Positions 1-4,971 of a stretch of 5,174 nucleotides of DNA are shown here, one piece after another. The position numbers were made by a program, and so were the translations under genes. A model generated the notes under the pieces. It was not told where the DNA came from, did no database searches, and was given only the letters and a program-made list of their open reading frames with translations. This DNA is from Bifidobacteriaceae bacterium (lineage in GTDB: Bacteria; Actinomycetota; Actinomycetes; Actinomycetales; WQXJ01): NCBI GenBank assembly GCA_031272565.1, contig JAISTN010000011.1:1-5174 (forward strand). Reading direction: 5' to 3'. Positions within the stretch are counted from its first letter, which is position 1. Every line of letters begins with the position of its first letter.

Positions 1-1
1 C

Positions 2-46
2 CCGACCTTCCAGGCGGTGGCCGCCGTCGTGCGCGGCACCACCTGA
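2..46 (+). CDS. 3' end of an unidentified protein gene (partial)
   Basis: The last 14 sense codons and a TGA stop of a gene that begins outside the window; the visible C-terminus reads PTFQAVAAVVRGTT. All 14 sense codons end in G or C, the pattern expected of real coding sequence in this genome and not seen in the non-coding stretches nearby. The stop lies about 30 nt from the 3' end of the convergent tRNA. The fragment is too short to assign a family, and no clear terminator follows it. Confidence 0.55.
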   Translation, partial: PTFQAVAAVVRGTT

Positions 47-77
47 CGGGCCGCCGGATGGGGCCGGCCGGGTTCGG

Positions 78-151
78 TGGGCCAGGCGGGGCTTGAACCC
101 GCGACCGGCGGATTATGAGTCCGCTGCTCTGACCGGCTGAGCTACTGGCCC
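78..151 (-). tRNA. tRNA with CAT anticodon (elongator Met, or Ile2)
   Basis: Folding on the minus strand gives a complete 74-nt cloverleaf. It has acceptor GGGCCAG/CTGGCCC, D-stem GCTC/GAGC, anticodon stem GCGGA/TCCGC around loop CTCATAA, variable loop CGGTC, T-stem GCGGG/CCCGC with loop TTCAAGC, and discriminator A. The anticodon is CAT. The 3' CCA is not encoded: CCG follows, so CCA must be added after transcription. Elongator tRNA-Met is the most likely identity, because the AGCGGACTCATAATCCGC anticodon arm resembles actinobacterial elongator Met tRNAs as I remember them. A tRNA-Ile2, modified by TilS to read AUA, has the same anticodon and cannot be excluded. The acceptor stem does not start with the C1-A72 mismatch of an initiator tRNA. 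Confidence 0.93.
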
Positions 152-154
152 TGG

Positions 155-179
155 TGGCCCAGTAAATCCACCTGGGCCA
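155..179 (-). other. leader hairpin directly upstream of the CAT tRNA
   Basis: A perfect 8-bp inverted repeat (TGGCCCAG / CTGGGCCA) with a 9-nt loop ends three bases before the mature 5' end of the minus-strand tRNA, so it would fold in the tRNA precursor. It also lies in the divergent gap shared with the gene starting at 219 and could instead be an operator. There is no T-run, so it is unlikely to be a terminator. A second, overlapping 6-bp repeat (ACCTGG at 170-175, CCAGGT at 185-190) offers an alternative fold. Confidence 0.4.
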
Positions 180-206
180 TACCTCCAGGTTAGCCGCATC
201 GAGCAC

Positions 207-212
207 TAAACT
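207..212 (+). promoter_or_regulatory. -10 element for a probable leaderless start at 219
   Basis: The hexamer TAAACT fits the actinobacterial TANNNT -10 pattern. It lies six bases before the ATG at 219, which would place the transcription start on or next to the start codon. No Shine-Dalgarno sequence precedes the ATG, which agrees with a leaderless mRNA. I cannot point to a good -35 hexamer at 16-18 nt spacing. Confidence 0.4.
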
Positions 213-218
213 CGCGGT

Positions 219-728
219 ATGGCCTTTGTGCGGCACGATGCTCCACCGGTCCACGTGGTGACCGGCCTGGGGCTGGCGCCGGGCAGCCGCATTCTGGGCT
301 GCGCTCACCTGGAGGCCACCAACACCTGGCTAATGGCCGTCTGGGCCGGCCTGGCCACGCATGGGCCGGGCGGCGCCCGGTTGCGGCCCTGGACCGAGAT
401 TGAGCGCGTCACCCTGGACCGCGACACCGCGCTGATGACGGTCTACCCGGTGGACCAGGACCAACCGGCGGAGCGGTTCTCGTTGGGCCCCAAGGACAAG
501 CGGCTAATCCAGGTCATCAACGAGCGGGTCAAGGCCTCTGTACTGGCGGTGGAGTACGTGCCGGTGGACGGCGGCCCGATCCGTGTGGCGCTGCGCCGGC
601 CGGCCCAAGGCGACCCGTTTGTGCAGGTCATCACCCCAAAGCGAGCCGCCGCCGCGGCCGGCGCTGTGCAGGCTGAGATTGCCGTGGCCGCGGACCGCCT
701 GCGCGAAGCGGTGGGCTTGCCAGCCTGA
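219..728 (+). CDS. conserved actinobacterial protein of unknown function (PH-like)
   Basis: A 169-residue soluble protein with no signal peptide or membrane segment. Its layout resembles a conserved actinobacterial family of unknown function. Near residues 17-30 is an 'LGLAPGSRILG' segment, then a WLMAVWAGLATH strand pair (about 37-48), where relatives have a 'value is displayed / default lookup' strand. It continues with RPWTEIERVTLDRD (about 56-69), a KRLIQVINERVKASVLAVEYVP helix-strand block (about 94-115) and a C-terminal helix ending in LREAVGLPA. This alternation of short strands and a late helix is what leads these proteins to be called PH-like; I infer the fold and have not shown it. 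The ATG at 219 has no Shine-Dalgarno but is well placed for leaderless translation from TAAACT. The gene lies between two tRNA genes and has no co-oriented partner gene. No enzymatic motif is visible and I assign no function. Confidence 0.85.
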   Translation: MAFVRHDAPPVHVVTGLGLAPGSRILGCAHLEATNTWLMAVWAGLATHGPGGARLRPWTEIERVTLDRDTALMTVYPVDQDQPAERFSLGPKDKRLIQVINERVKASVLAVEYVPVDGGPIRVALRRPAQGDPFVQVITPKRAAAAAGAVQAEIAVAADRLREAVGLPA

Positions 729-770
729 TCCCAGGCCGGTCCCAACGGCCGTGTGGTAACGTATCTTGCT

Positions 771-788
771 TGGCGGCTCCGGCCGCCA
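771..788 (+). other. hairpin directly upstream of tRNA-Asn
   Basis: A perfect 7-bp GC-rich hairpin (TGGCGGC / GCCGCCA, loop TCCG) ends one base before the mature 5' end of tRNA-Asn. It could be a precursor leader structure or, less likely, part of a terminator for the gene ending at 728; no T-run follows. Possible -10 hexamers lie just upstream (TAACGT 757-762, TATCTT 762-767). Use of the first would put the whole hairpin in the tRNA leader. Confidence 0.4.
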
Positions 789-789
789 T

Positions 790-862
790 TCCCGCCTAGC
801 TCAATCGGCAGAGCATCTGACTGTTAATCAGAGGGTTACTGGTTCGAGTCCAGTGGCGGGAG
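790..862 (+). tRNA. tRNA-Asn(GTT)
   Basis: A complete 73-nt cloverleaf. It has acceptor TCCCGCC/GGCGGGA, D-stem GCTC/GAGC, anticodon stem TCTGA/TCAGA around loop CTGTTAA, variable loop GGGTT, T-stem ACTGG/CCAGT with loop TTCGAGT, and discriminator G. The anticodon GTT reads Asn codons. Genomic sequence after the discriminator is CAAAAAA, so the 3' CCA is not encoded. A terminator-like hairpin follows immediately. Confidence 0.97.
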
Positions 863-866
863 CAAA

Positions 867-911
867 AAAGGGCCTCTGACCTGGGAAAACGTTCCTGGGC
901 GGGGGCCCTTT
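867..911 (+). terminator. probable intrinsic terminator of tRNA-Asn
   Basis: A two-part hairpin begins four bases after the tRNA. The outer stem AAAGGGCC (867-874) pairs perfectly with GGCCCTTT (904-911). Inside it CCTGGGAA (880-887) pairs with TTCCTGGG (892-899) over an AACG loop, using two G-T wobbles. The run of T on the exit side is only three bases, so it is a weak-tract terminator of a kind common in high-GC bacteria. The A-run at 864-869 could help it act on transcription from the other side. Confidence 0.7.
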
Positions 912-1012
912 GCCATGGCCTGAGGGTCGAAGCAGACACTTTGGGGCCGTCTTGAGACCACCTTGGGAACACTTTGGGATCACTGGGCCCCGCCCGCCGC
1001 GCCACACCGGCC
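872..1012 (+). repeat. diverged partial relative of the right half of the 4972-5153 element
   Basis: Three blocks recur in the same order and orientation at the right end of the window. GCCTCTGACCTG is at 872-883 and 5062-5073. TGGGATCACTGG is at 975-986 and 5097-5108. CCGCGCCACA is at 997-1006 and 5120-5129, followed in both places by CCGGCC. The last two blocks are 10 and 11 nt apart in the two copies; the first-to-second distance differs by about 68 nt. A small direct repeat, ACACTTTGGG, occurs twice inside this copy (936-945, 969-978). Common origin is inferred from colinear exact matches. The first block lies in the tRNA terminator and may match by chance. Confidence 0.4.
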
Positions 1013-1180
1013 TTGCCGCCGGCTCACCAACATCAACCAGGTCGCCCAGATTCGGGTGAGTAGTACTTCGTTGGTTGGAGCCCGGCCAGAAGCGCGCGCT
1101 GGTAGTGTCTTGGGCGACAGAGCTTGCGCCCCCACGGTCCCCAGACTCGCAACTGATCAGCGCAGGCACCGCCCCCTTTG
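1013..1180 (+). other. non-coding upstream region of the CAP/FG-GAP gene
   Basis: Together with 912-1012 this forms a gap of almost 300 bases without a credible gene. It contains a 10-bp palindrome AGCGCGCGCT (1091-1100) and a loose TANNNT hexamer TAGTGT (1103-1108) that could serve as a -10 element, leaving an mRNA leader of about 80 nt. No matching -35 hexamer is found at normal spacing. I looked for the conserved bases of a c-di-AMP (ydaO) riboswitch, which often precedes secreted wall proteins in this phylum, and did not find them. Confidence 0.3.
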
Positions 1181-1186
1181 AGAGGA
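1181..1186 (+). promoter_or_regulatory. ribosome binding site fixing the start at 1195
   Basis: AGAGGA, part of a GAGAGGA run, lies eight bases before the ATG at 1195. It is the only clear Shine-Dalgarno sequence seen before a gene here. It picks this ATG over the in-frame upstream ATG at 1075, whose extra 40 residues would hide the signal peptide. Confidence 0.8.
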
Positions 1187-1194
1187 ATCAACAC

Positions 1195-2523
1195 ATGCGC
1201 AAACTGCTCACCCTGGGTGTCTCCGCCGCTGTTGCGCTGGCCGGCTTGCTGGTCGCGGGAGCCCCCCAAACTGCCCAGCCGGCCCAGGCTGCCTTGCTGC
1301 CCGCGGCCGATTGGGAACGACAAATCGCCACCTTGATTAACGAGGACCGGGCCGCCGCCGGCTTCACGCCGCTGTCGGTTTCGGTTGCCATTTCCACCGT
1401 GGCCCGCAATTGGTCCCAGTCCCGGGCCAACATCACCAGCACGGTCAGCGCCATCAACCCGAACTTCGGTAGCCAAATCCCGCAATCGGGCCTGGTCGAT
1501 GGCGCGGAATTGGTTGTGGTTGGCTACGCCGACACGGCCAAGACCTTCTATACCCCGCAGGATGTGATCAATACCTGGCTGGGTTCTTCTTCATCCAAGA
1601 GTGCGCTGCGGAGCAGCGACTTTACGCACTTGGGTGTGGGCGTGGTGGTCAAGACGGCCGCCTGCTCGGCCTCGTCTTCCCGCACCTGCAACTTCCTTTG
1701 GGTCACGGCCGACTTGGGCGAGTACCTGGGCGAGGGCCCCACCGACCTGTTCTGGTGGTCGCCCTTCCGGCCCGTCACGCCGTTTGTCCGGCTGACCCTG
1801 ACGCCGGACATGACCGGCGACGGCAAGGGTGAAGTCCTGGCGATTGACCTCAATGGCGCGCTGGCCCTGTACCCGTTCCGGACCAACAAGCTGGGCCCCA
1901 ACTTCAAGGTTGGCAAGGGCTTTGGCGCGATGTCGATCTATGGACCAGGTGACTGGAACCGGGACGGCCAGGCCGACCTGTTCGGCGTCACCACAGATGG
2001 CCGCCTGTTCCGCTACAACGGCAAGGGCGGCGGCCAGATCGCGGCCGGCGTGCAGATCGGCAAAGGCTGGAGCAGCTACCGCATCATCCCGGCCGGCGAT
2101 GTCACGGGCGACACCTACCCCGACCTGTTGGCGATCGATTCTTCGGGCTACCTGTGGACCTATCCTGGCACCGGCCCCAAAGGCAATTTCCAGTCGACCC
2201 GAATCATGTCCGGCAAGGGCTGGATCGGCATCGACTGCTACGGCGCCGGCGACCTGAACGCCGACGGCAAGGCCGACATCCTGGCCATCACCTCGACCGG
2301 CAAACTGCTGGCCTACCTGGGCAAGGGTGGCGGCAAGTTCGGCGGCGCCACCGAAGTGGGCCACGGCTGGAACACCGGCATCCAACTGGTGGCCGGTGCA
2401 GACCTGAACGGTGACAAGAAGGGCGACATCGTGGGCCTGACGCCAGACCGCCGCCTGCTGTTCTACTCGGGCCGCGGTGGTGGGTCGTTCAACACCCCCA
2501 TCCAGATTGGCGCGGGCTGGTAA
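1195..2523 (+). CDS. secreted CAP/SCP-domain protein with five FG-GAP (VCBS-type) repeats
   Basis: A 442-residue exported protein. Residues 1-32 form a Sec signal peptide: MRKLL, a hydrophobic core AAVALAGLLVAGA, and a likely AQA|A cleavage site after residue 32. Residues about 38-180 match a CAP (SCP/PR-1-like) domain: INEDRAAAGFTPLS near the start, the retained acid in GAEL (E105), and VINTWLG...FTHLGVGVVV. C157 and C165 could form a disulfide. The canonical CAP metal-site histidines are absent: N72-W73 stands where an AxxHS-type His is expected, and SSSSKS replaces the usual GHR. From about 198 to the end are five repeats of about 49 residues. Each has an Asp-rich calcium loop (D205 MTGDGKGE, D253 WNRDGQAD, D302 VTGDTYPD, D353 LNADGKAD, D403 LNGDKKGD) and closes with a G(K/H/A)G(W/F) motif. 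Such blades form a beta-propeller thought to bind wall or matrix ligands. There is no LPXTG or membrane anchor, so the protein is probably released or held by its propeller. Substrate is unknown. Confidence 0.92.
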   Translation: MRKLLTLGVSAAVALAGLLVAGAPQTAQPAQAALLPAADWERQIATLINEDRAAAGFTPLSVSVAISTVARNWSQSRANITSTVSAINPNFGSQIPQSGLVDGAELVVVGYADTAKTFYTPQDVINTWLGSSSSKSALRSSDFTHLGVGVVVKTAACSASSSRTCNFLWVTADLGEYLGEGPTDLFWWSPFRPVTPFVRLTLTPDMTGDGKGEVLAIDLNGALALYPFRTNKLGPNFKVGKGFGAMSIYGPGDWNRDGQADLFGVTTDGRLFRYNGKGGGQIAAGVQIGKGWSSYRIIPAGDVTGDTYPDLLAIDSSGYLWTYPGTGPKGNFQSTRIMSGKGWIGIDCYGAGDLNADGKADILAITSTGKLLAYLGKGGGKFGGATEVGHGWNTGIQLVAGADLNGDKKGDIVGLTPDRRLLFYSGRGGGSFNTPIQIGAGW

Positions 2524-2563
2524 ACCGGCCAACCGCCTGGTGCGGGTGCTTAGAACAAATCCG

Positions 2564-2598
2564 CGGGTGCCGCGGTCCTGGCAGGACCGCGGCACCCG
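2564..2598. terminator. bidirectional terminator between convergent genes
   Basis: A perfect 16-bp stem (CGGGTGCCGCGGTCCT and its exact reverse complement) with a 3-nt loop GGC lies 40 nt after the stop at 2523 and 79 nt beyond the minus-strand stop at 2678. On the minus strand the hairpin is followed by GGATTTGTTCT, a fair T-rich exit tract. On the plus strand GTCGCTTA follows, which is poorer. It therefore probably serves the minus-strand pair best and both directions to some degree. A smaller hairpin, TGGCCG/CGGCCA at 2615-2632, lies beside it. Confidence 0.8.
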
Positions 2599-2677
2599 GT
2601 CGCTTAAGGGCTGGTGGCCGCCTCTACGGCCAGCGGCGGGACGGGCCTCATGGGATTCGGCTCTGCGGCGGCGCGGC

Positions 2678-3790
2678 TCAGGTAACCGTCTGGTTCATCA
2701 GCCAGCGGGCGCAATCCCGCATCATCACCTTGCCGGCTTCATCCAGACTGGAGCGCTCCAGCGCCTGCCTGGCTTCCCACAGAGTGGATTCGATCAGGCC
2801 TTCGAGTTCTTCCTGGGCGCCGGAATCCCGGATGATGCCCTGCAGGTGGGCCACCCTGGCCTGGACCGGCGGGGTGTTGCCCCGCAGCAGAGCCTTGGCG
2901 AAGGCGCGGCGCTCGGCCGGGTCCAGCCGCCGCAGGGTCAGGCCAACCAGTACGGTGCGTTTGGCGTCGACCAGGTCCTGGCCTACCGGCTTGCCGGTCA
3001 CCGCGGTGTCGCCGGTGACGCCCAACAGGTCATCCTTGAGTTGGAAGGCCGTGCCCAGTTTGAGGCCATACTCCATCATGATGTTGCATTCGGCCTGGTC
3101 CGCCCCGGCGCCGGCGGCGCCCAGAGCGAAGGGCGTGCCGGTCATGTAGCGGGCCGTCTTGGCCTGGATGGTTTCCATGGCCGATTCGATGATCCTCTCC
3201 GGGTCATCCAGTTCCGGCAGGTACGGGTAAACCGTGTCCATGGCCTGGCCCGCGAGTTGTTCAATCAGGGTCAGGTAGTACAAATCCGTCATGTACTCGG
3301 CGCGTTCGGCGTTGACGCCGAGCAGGGCCTTGCGGATGACGTTGCCTGCCATCATCACCATCGAGTCGCCCACCAGGAGCGCCACCGCTAGGGCCATTGT
3401 GCTGCCATCGCCCAGCCATTCGCGGGCCTCGTGCATGTTGGCGAAGTAGCGGTGGAGCGATGCCCGCCCCCGCCTGGTGTCGGAGCGGTCCATCAAGTCG
3501 TCATGCACCAGTACGCCGTCTTGGAACATTTCAAGGGCGGTGGCCGTCAGGGCCATCCGGTCCACCGGCAAAGCTTCTGGGCCGGTGTCAGCGCCGTGTG
3601 CGATGTAGCACTGCCCCAGCAGCCGGGTGTGGATGGCATGGGTGCCTTCCCGGGCCTGGGCGACCGCCCCAACCCCCAGTTCCGCTGGGAAGGTGAAGCG
3701 TCCGAGCACAGTGGCGGTACCGGCCAGGTGGGAAATCCGCGCCTGGTCAGCCGCAGCCGCGAAGTCGTCAATGCCCAAGGGCTTGCTCAT
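2678..3790 (-). CDS. polyprenyl diphosphate synthase, probably geranylgeranyl-type
   Basis: A 370-residue soluble trans-prenyltransferase that condenses isopentenyl diphosphate onto an allylic diphosphate to give a C20 or longer chain for quinones, carotenoids or other isoprenoids. The first Asp-rich motif is DDLMD (97-101) followed by R106-R107 in DTRRG. K211-T212 follow. The second Asp-rich motif is DDLLGVTGD (253-261) in FQLKDD, the form common in actinobacterial enzymes, and G266-K267 and K277-R278 complete the diphosphate-binding set. Length fits the family. Residues just before DDLMD are G92 and V93 (-5 and -4), small where many short-chain enzymes carry an aromatic, so the product may be C20 or longer; this is inference. 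I chose the ATG at 3790 over 3901, because the longer form would overlap the sulfurtransferase by about 95 nt and adds Pro-rich residues unlike the family. The start lies 16 nt after the upstream stop, lacks a Shine-Dalgarno, and may depend on coupling or on an internal leaderless promoter. Confidence 0.93.
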   Translation of the reverse strand: MSKPLGIDDFAAAADQARISHLAGTATVLGRFTFPAELGVGAVAQAREGTHAIHTRLLGQCYIAHGADTGPEALPVDRMALTATALEMFQDGVLVHDDLMDRSDTRRGRASLHRYFANMHEAREWLGDGSTMALAVALLVGDSMVMMAGNVIRKALLGVNAERAEYMTDLYYLTLIEQLAGQAMDTVYPYLPELDDPERIIESAMETIQAKTARYMTGTPFALGAAGAGADQAECNIMMEYGLKLGTAFQLKDDLLGVTGDTAVTGKPVGQDLVDAKRTVLVGLTLRRLDPAERRAFAKALLRGNTPPVQARVAHLQGIIRDSGAQEELEGLIESTLWEARQALERSSLDEAGKVMMRDCARWLMNQTVT

Positions 3791-3798
3791 CAAGACCA

Positions 3799-3804
3799 AG
3801 ACTA
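3799..3804 (-). promoter_or_regulatory. possible internal -10 for leaderless synthase mRNA
   Basis: TAGTCT on the minus strand fits TANNNT and lies eight bases before the ATG at 3790, in the 16-nt gap after the sulfurtransferase stop. It could allow the synthase to be expressed alone without a Shine-Dalgarno. No -35 hexamer is visible at normal spacing, so this is only a candidate. Confidence 0.22.
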
Positions 3805-3806
3805 GC

Positions 3807-4670
3807 TCAATCGCCGGTGGCCGCGGGCCGGTCGCTGGCGGCCCACTGTGACCAGGAGCCGGGGTACAAGGCGGCCTGGAAACCGGCCAACTCAAGGGCA
3901 AAGACCTGGTGGGCGGCGGTCACGCCGGATCCGCAATAGGAGGCGATGGGCCGGCCCGGGGCCGCTCCTAGTGCCTCGAACCGGGCCCGCAGCGCGGCGG
4001 CGGGCCGGAAGTGGCCGTCCGCCGTCAGGTTTTCGCCGGTGGGAGCCGATTTCGCCCCCGGAATGTGGCCGGCCCGCGGATCGACCGGCTCGCTGTCACC
4101 CCGGAAGCGTTCCGGCGCCCGGGCGTCCAGTAGCAGCCCGCCGGCGGCGGCAAAACCGGCGGCCTGTTCCAGGCCGATCTGCGGCATCTGGCCTTGTGGC
4201 CCCAGCACGGCGTTACCGGGCGGCACATCGACCGCGCCGCGTTGCAGCGGGTAGCCGGCCGCCTGCCAGGCCGCCAGGGCGCCATCGAGCAGGTGGACGT
4301 CGGTGAAACCGGCGTCCCGCAGCACCCACCACAGGCGGGCCGCGGCCAGGTTGCCCACCGCGTCATAGGCCACCACGGCTTCGCCTTGGTTGATGCCCCA
4401 CCGCCGAGCGGCGTCCTGCAGTGCCTCCAGTGACGGCAGCGGATGGCGGCCCGCCGCGGGGCTGGGCGCCGCCGCCAGGTCATGGTCCAGGTTGGCGAAG
4501 ACCGCCCCCGGGATGTGGCCGTCGCGGTACTGCCGGTAGCAGTCGTCGCGGCCCAGCTCCCAGCGCACGTCGAGGAGCCGGACACGGACGGATTCTGGCC
4601 CGGGCCCGCCCAGTTGGGCCAGCGAGCGCAGGTGGGCCACGGTCACAAGGGGATCAGATGTCGGGAACAT
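3807..4670 (-). CDS. sseA: two-domain rhodanese, 3-mercaptopyruvate sulfurtransferase type
   Basis: A 287-residue cytoplasmic sulfurtransferase with two rhodanese domains, the length of E. coli SseA (about 280). The inactive N-terminal domain (about 7-142) holds LLDVRWELG, the GHIPGA motif (51-56), AYDAVGNLAAARLWWVLR and LLDGALAAW. The catalytic domain (about 165-281) holds LDARAPERFRG with R184 and R188 as likely substrate arginines, a second GHIPGA (201-206), and the active loop CGSGVT (246-251) with catalytic C246. CGSGVT is typical of mercaptopyruvate sulfurtransferases; thiosulfate sulfurtransferases usually have CRKGVT. The family moves the sulfane sulfur of 3-mercaptopyruvate to thiols, thioredoxin or cyanide. 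The frame stays open to an ATG at 4724, with another at 4679. I prefer 4670 because a good promoter ends seven bases before it, the extra residues match no family sequence, and their third positions are less G/C-biased. No start has a Shine-Dalgarno. The synthase follows after 16 nt in the same direction. Confidence 0.92.
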   Translation of the reverse strand: MFPTSDPLVTVAHLRSLAQLGGPGPESVRVRLLDVRWELGRDDCYRQYRDGHIPGAVFANLDHDLAAAPSPAAGRHPLPSLEALQDAARRWGINQGEAVVAYDAVGNLAAARLWWVLRDAGFTDVHLLDGALAAWQAAGYPLQRGAVDVPPGNAVLGPQGQMPQIGLEQAAGFAAAGGLLLDARAPERFRGDSEPVDPRAGHIPGAKSAPTGENLTADGHFRPAAALRARFEALGAAPGRPIASYCGSGVTAAHQVFALELAGFQAALYPGSWSQWAASDRPAATGD

Positions 4671-4673
4671 GTT

Positions 4674-4686
4674 CACCATTATGGTG
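4674..4686. promoter_or_regulatory. palindrome over the sulfurtransferase -10 region
   Basis: CACCAT-T-ATGGTG is a perfect 6+1+6 dyad covering the proposed -10 hexamer and the bases just before the start codon. A dyad in this position could bind a dimeric repressor. It also contains the alternative ATG at 4679. No second copy of the motif was noticed in the window, so an operator role is only a possibility. Confidence 0.3.
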
Positions 4687-4706
4687 GCCGGACACGGTTC
4701 TGCCCA
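4678..4706 (-). promoter_or_regulatory. sigma-A-type promoter of the sulfurtransferase/synthase pair
   Basis: On the minus strand TGGGCA (4706-4701) and CATAAT (4683-4678) match the TTGACA and TATAAT consensus at 4 and 5 of 6 positions, with an ideal 17-nt spacer. CATAAT ends seven bases before the ATG at 4670, so transcription would start at or next to the start codon, giving a leaderless mRNA. This agrees with the lack of a Shine-Dalgarno. Confidence 0.5.
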
Positions 4707-4740
4707 GCACCCTGGGACTGTCATTGAGGGTTAGCTGGCC

Positions 4741-4957
4741 TGGGGTTGGCTGGCCCGGGTGGGGTCAGCAAGCTTGCTGGTGGTTGGGTGGGGGACGGTC
4801 AGGCCGGGGACGATGGGGTTGGGGTGGCCCGGGTGGTAACGACGAGTTGGCGGGCGGTTGGGTTGGGGGACGTGTTGGCTGGGGATGATGGGGTTGGCCA
4901 GCCTGGGTGGTGTTGGCAGGTTGGCTTGGTGGTCGGGTCAGGGTCGGCCAGGCCAGG
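4741..4957 (+). repeat. degenerate ~74-bp G/T-rich tandem repeat, about three units
   Basis: Two full units, 4776-4849 and 4850-4923, are each 74 nt and about 70-75 % identical by hand alignment. Shared blocks are GGTTGGG, TGGGGGACG, GATGGGGTTGG and GGGTGGT. The second half of a unit precedes them (4741-4775, with TGGGGTTGG and TGGCCCGGGTGG), and the first half of another follows (4924-4957, GCTTGGTGGTCGGGT and AGGCC). By hand count 4741-4960 is 53 % G, 23 % T, 16 % C and 9 % A on the plus strand, an extreme strand asymmetry. The array starts about 35 bases upstream of the sulfurtransferase promoter, whose transcription runs away from it. Confidence 0.65.
4806..4833 (+). other. canonical G-quadruplex motif
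   Basis: Four G-runs (4806-4809, 4815-4818, 4821-4824, 4831-4833) are separated by loops of 5, 2 and 6 bases, which fits the G3+N1-7 rule. Further G-runs flank it at 4786-4788 and 4790-4794, and the next unit repeats much of the pattern. Folding is predicted from pattern only. Confidence 0.5.
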
Positions 4958-4971
4958 TTTGGGCGAAACAG

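Noticed and set aside
796..1169. Minus-strand open frames with WTRTSNPLINSQMLCRLS- and GLEPVTL-like translations
   Set aside because: These are antisense translations across the tRNA-Asn gene, a well-known source of spurious proteins in databases; the frames have no ribosome binding site and overlap the terminator.
1021..1180. c-di-AMP (ydaO) or other known riboswitch before the secreted protein gene
   Set aside because: The conserved core sequences of ydaO-type riboswitches are not visible, and only weak short hairpins can be drawn.
1075..1194. N-terminal extension of the CAP/FG-GAP protein to the ATG at 1075
   Set aside because: It would bury the signal peptide behind 40 charged residues; AGAGGA at the right distance supports 1195.
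1591..2595. Long minus-strand frame (334 residues) opposite the CAP/FG-GAP gene
   Set aside because: It is an antisense shadow of a high-GC gene. The plus strand carries a signal peptide, a ribosome binding site and clear domains, and the frame runs into the terminator hairpin.
2477..3391. Plus-strand frame of 304 residues opposite the synthase
   Set aside because: It crosses the end of the CAP gene, the perfect terminator hairpin and the antisense of a well-supported prenyl synthase.
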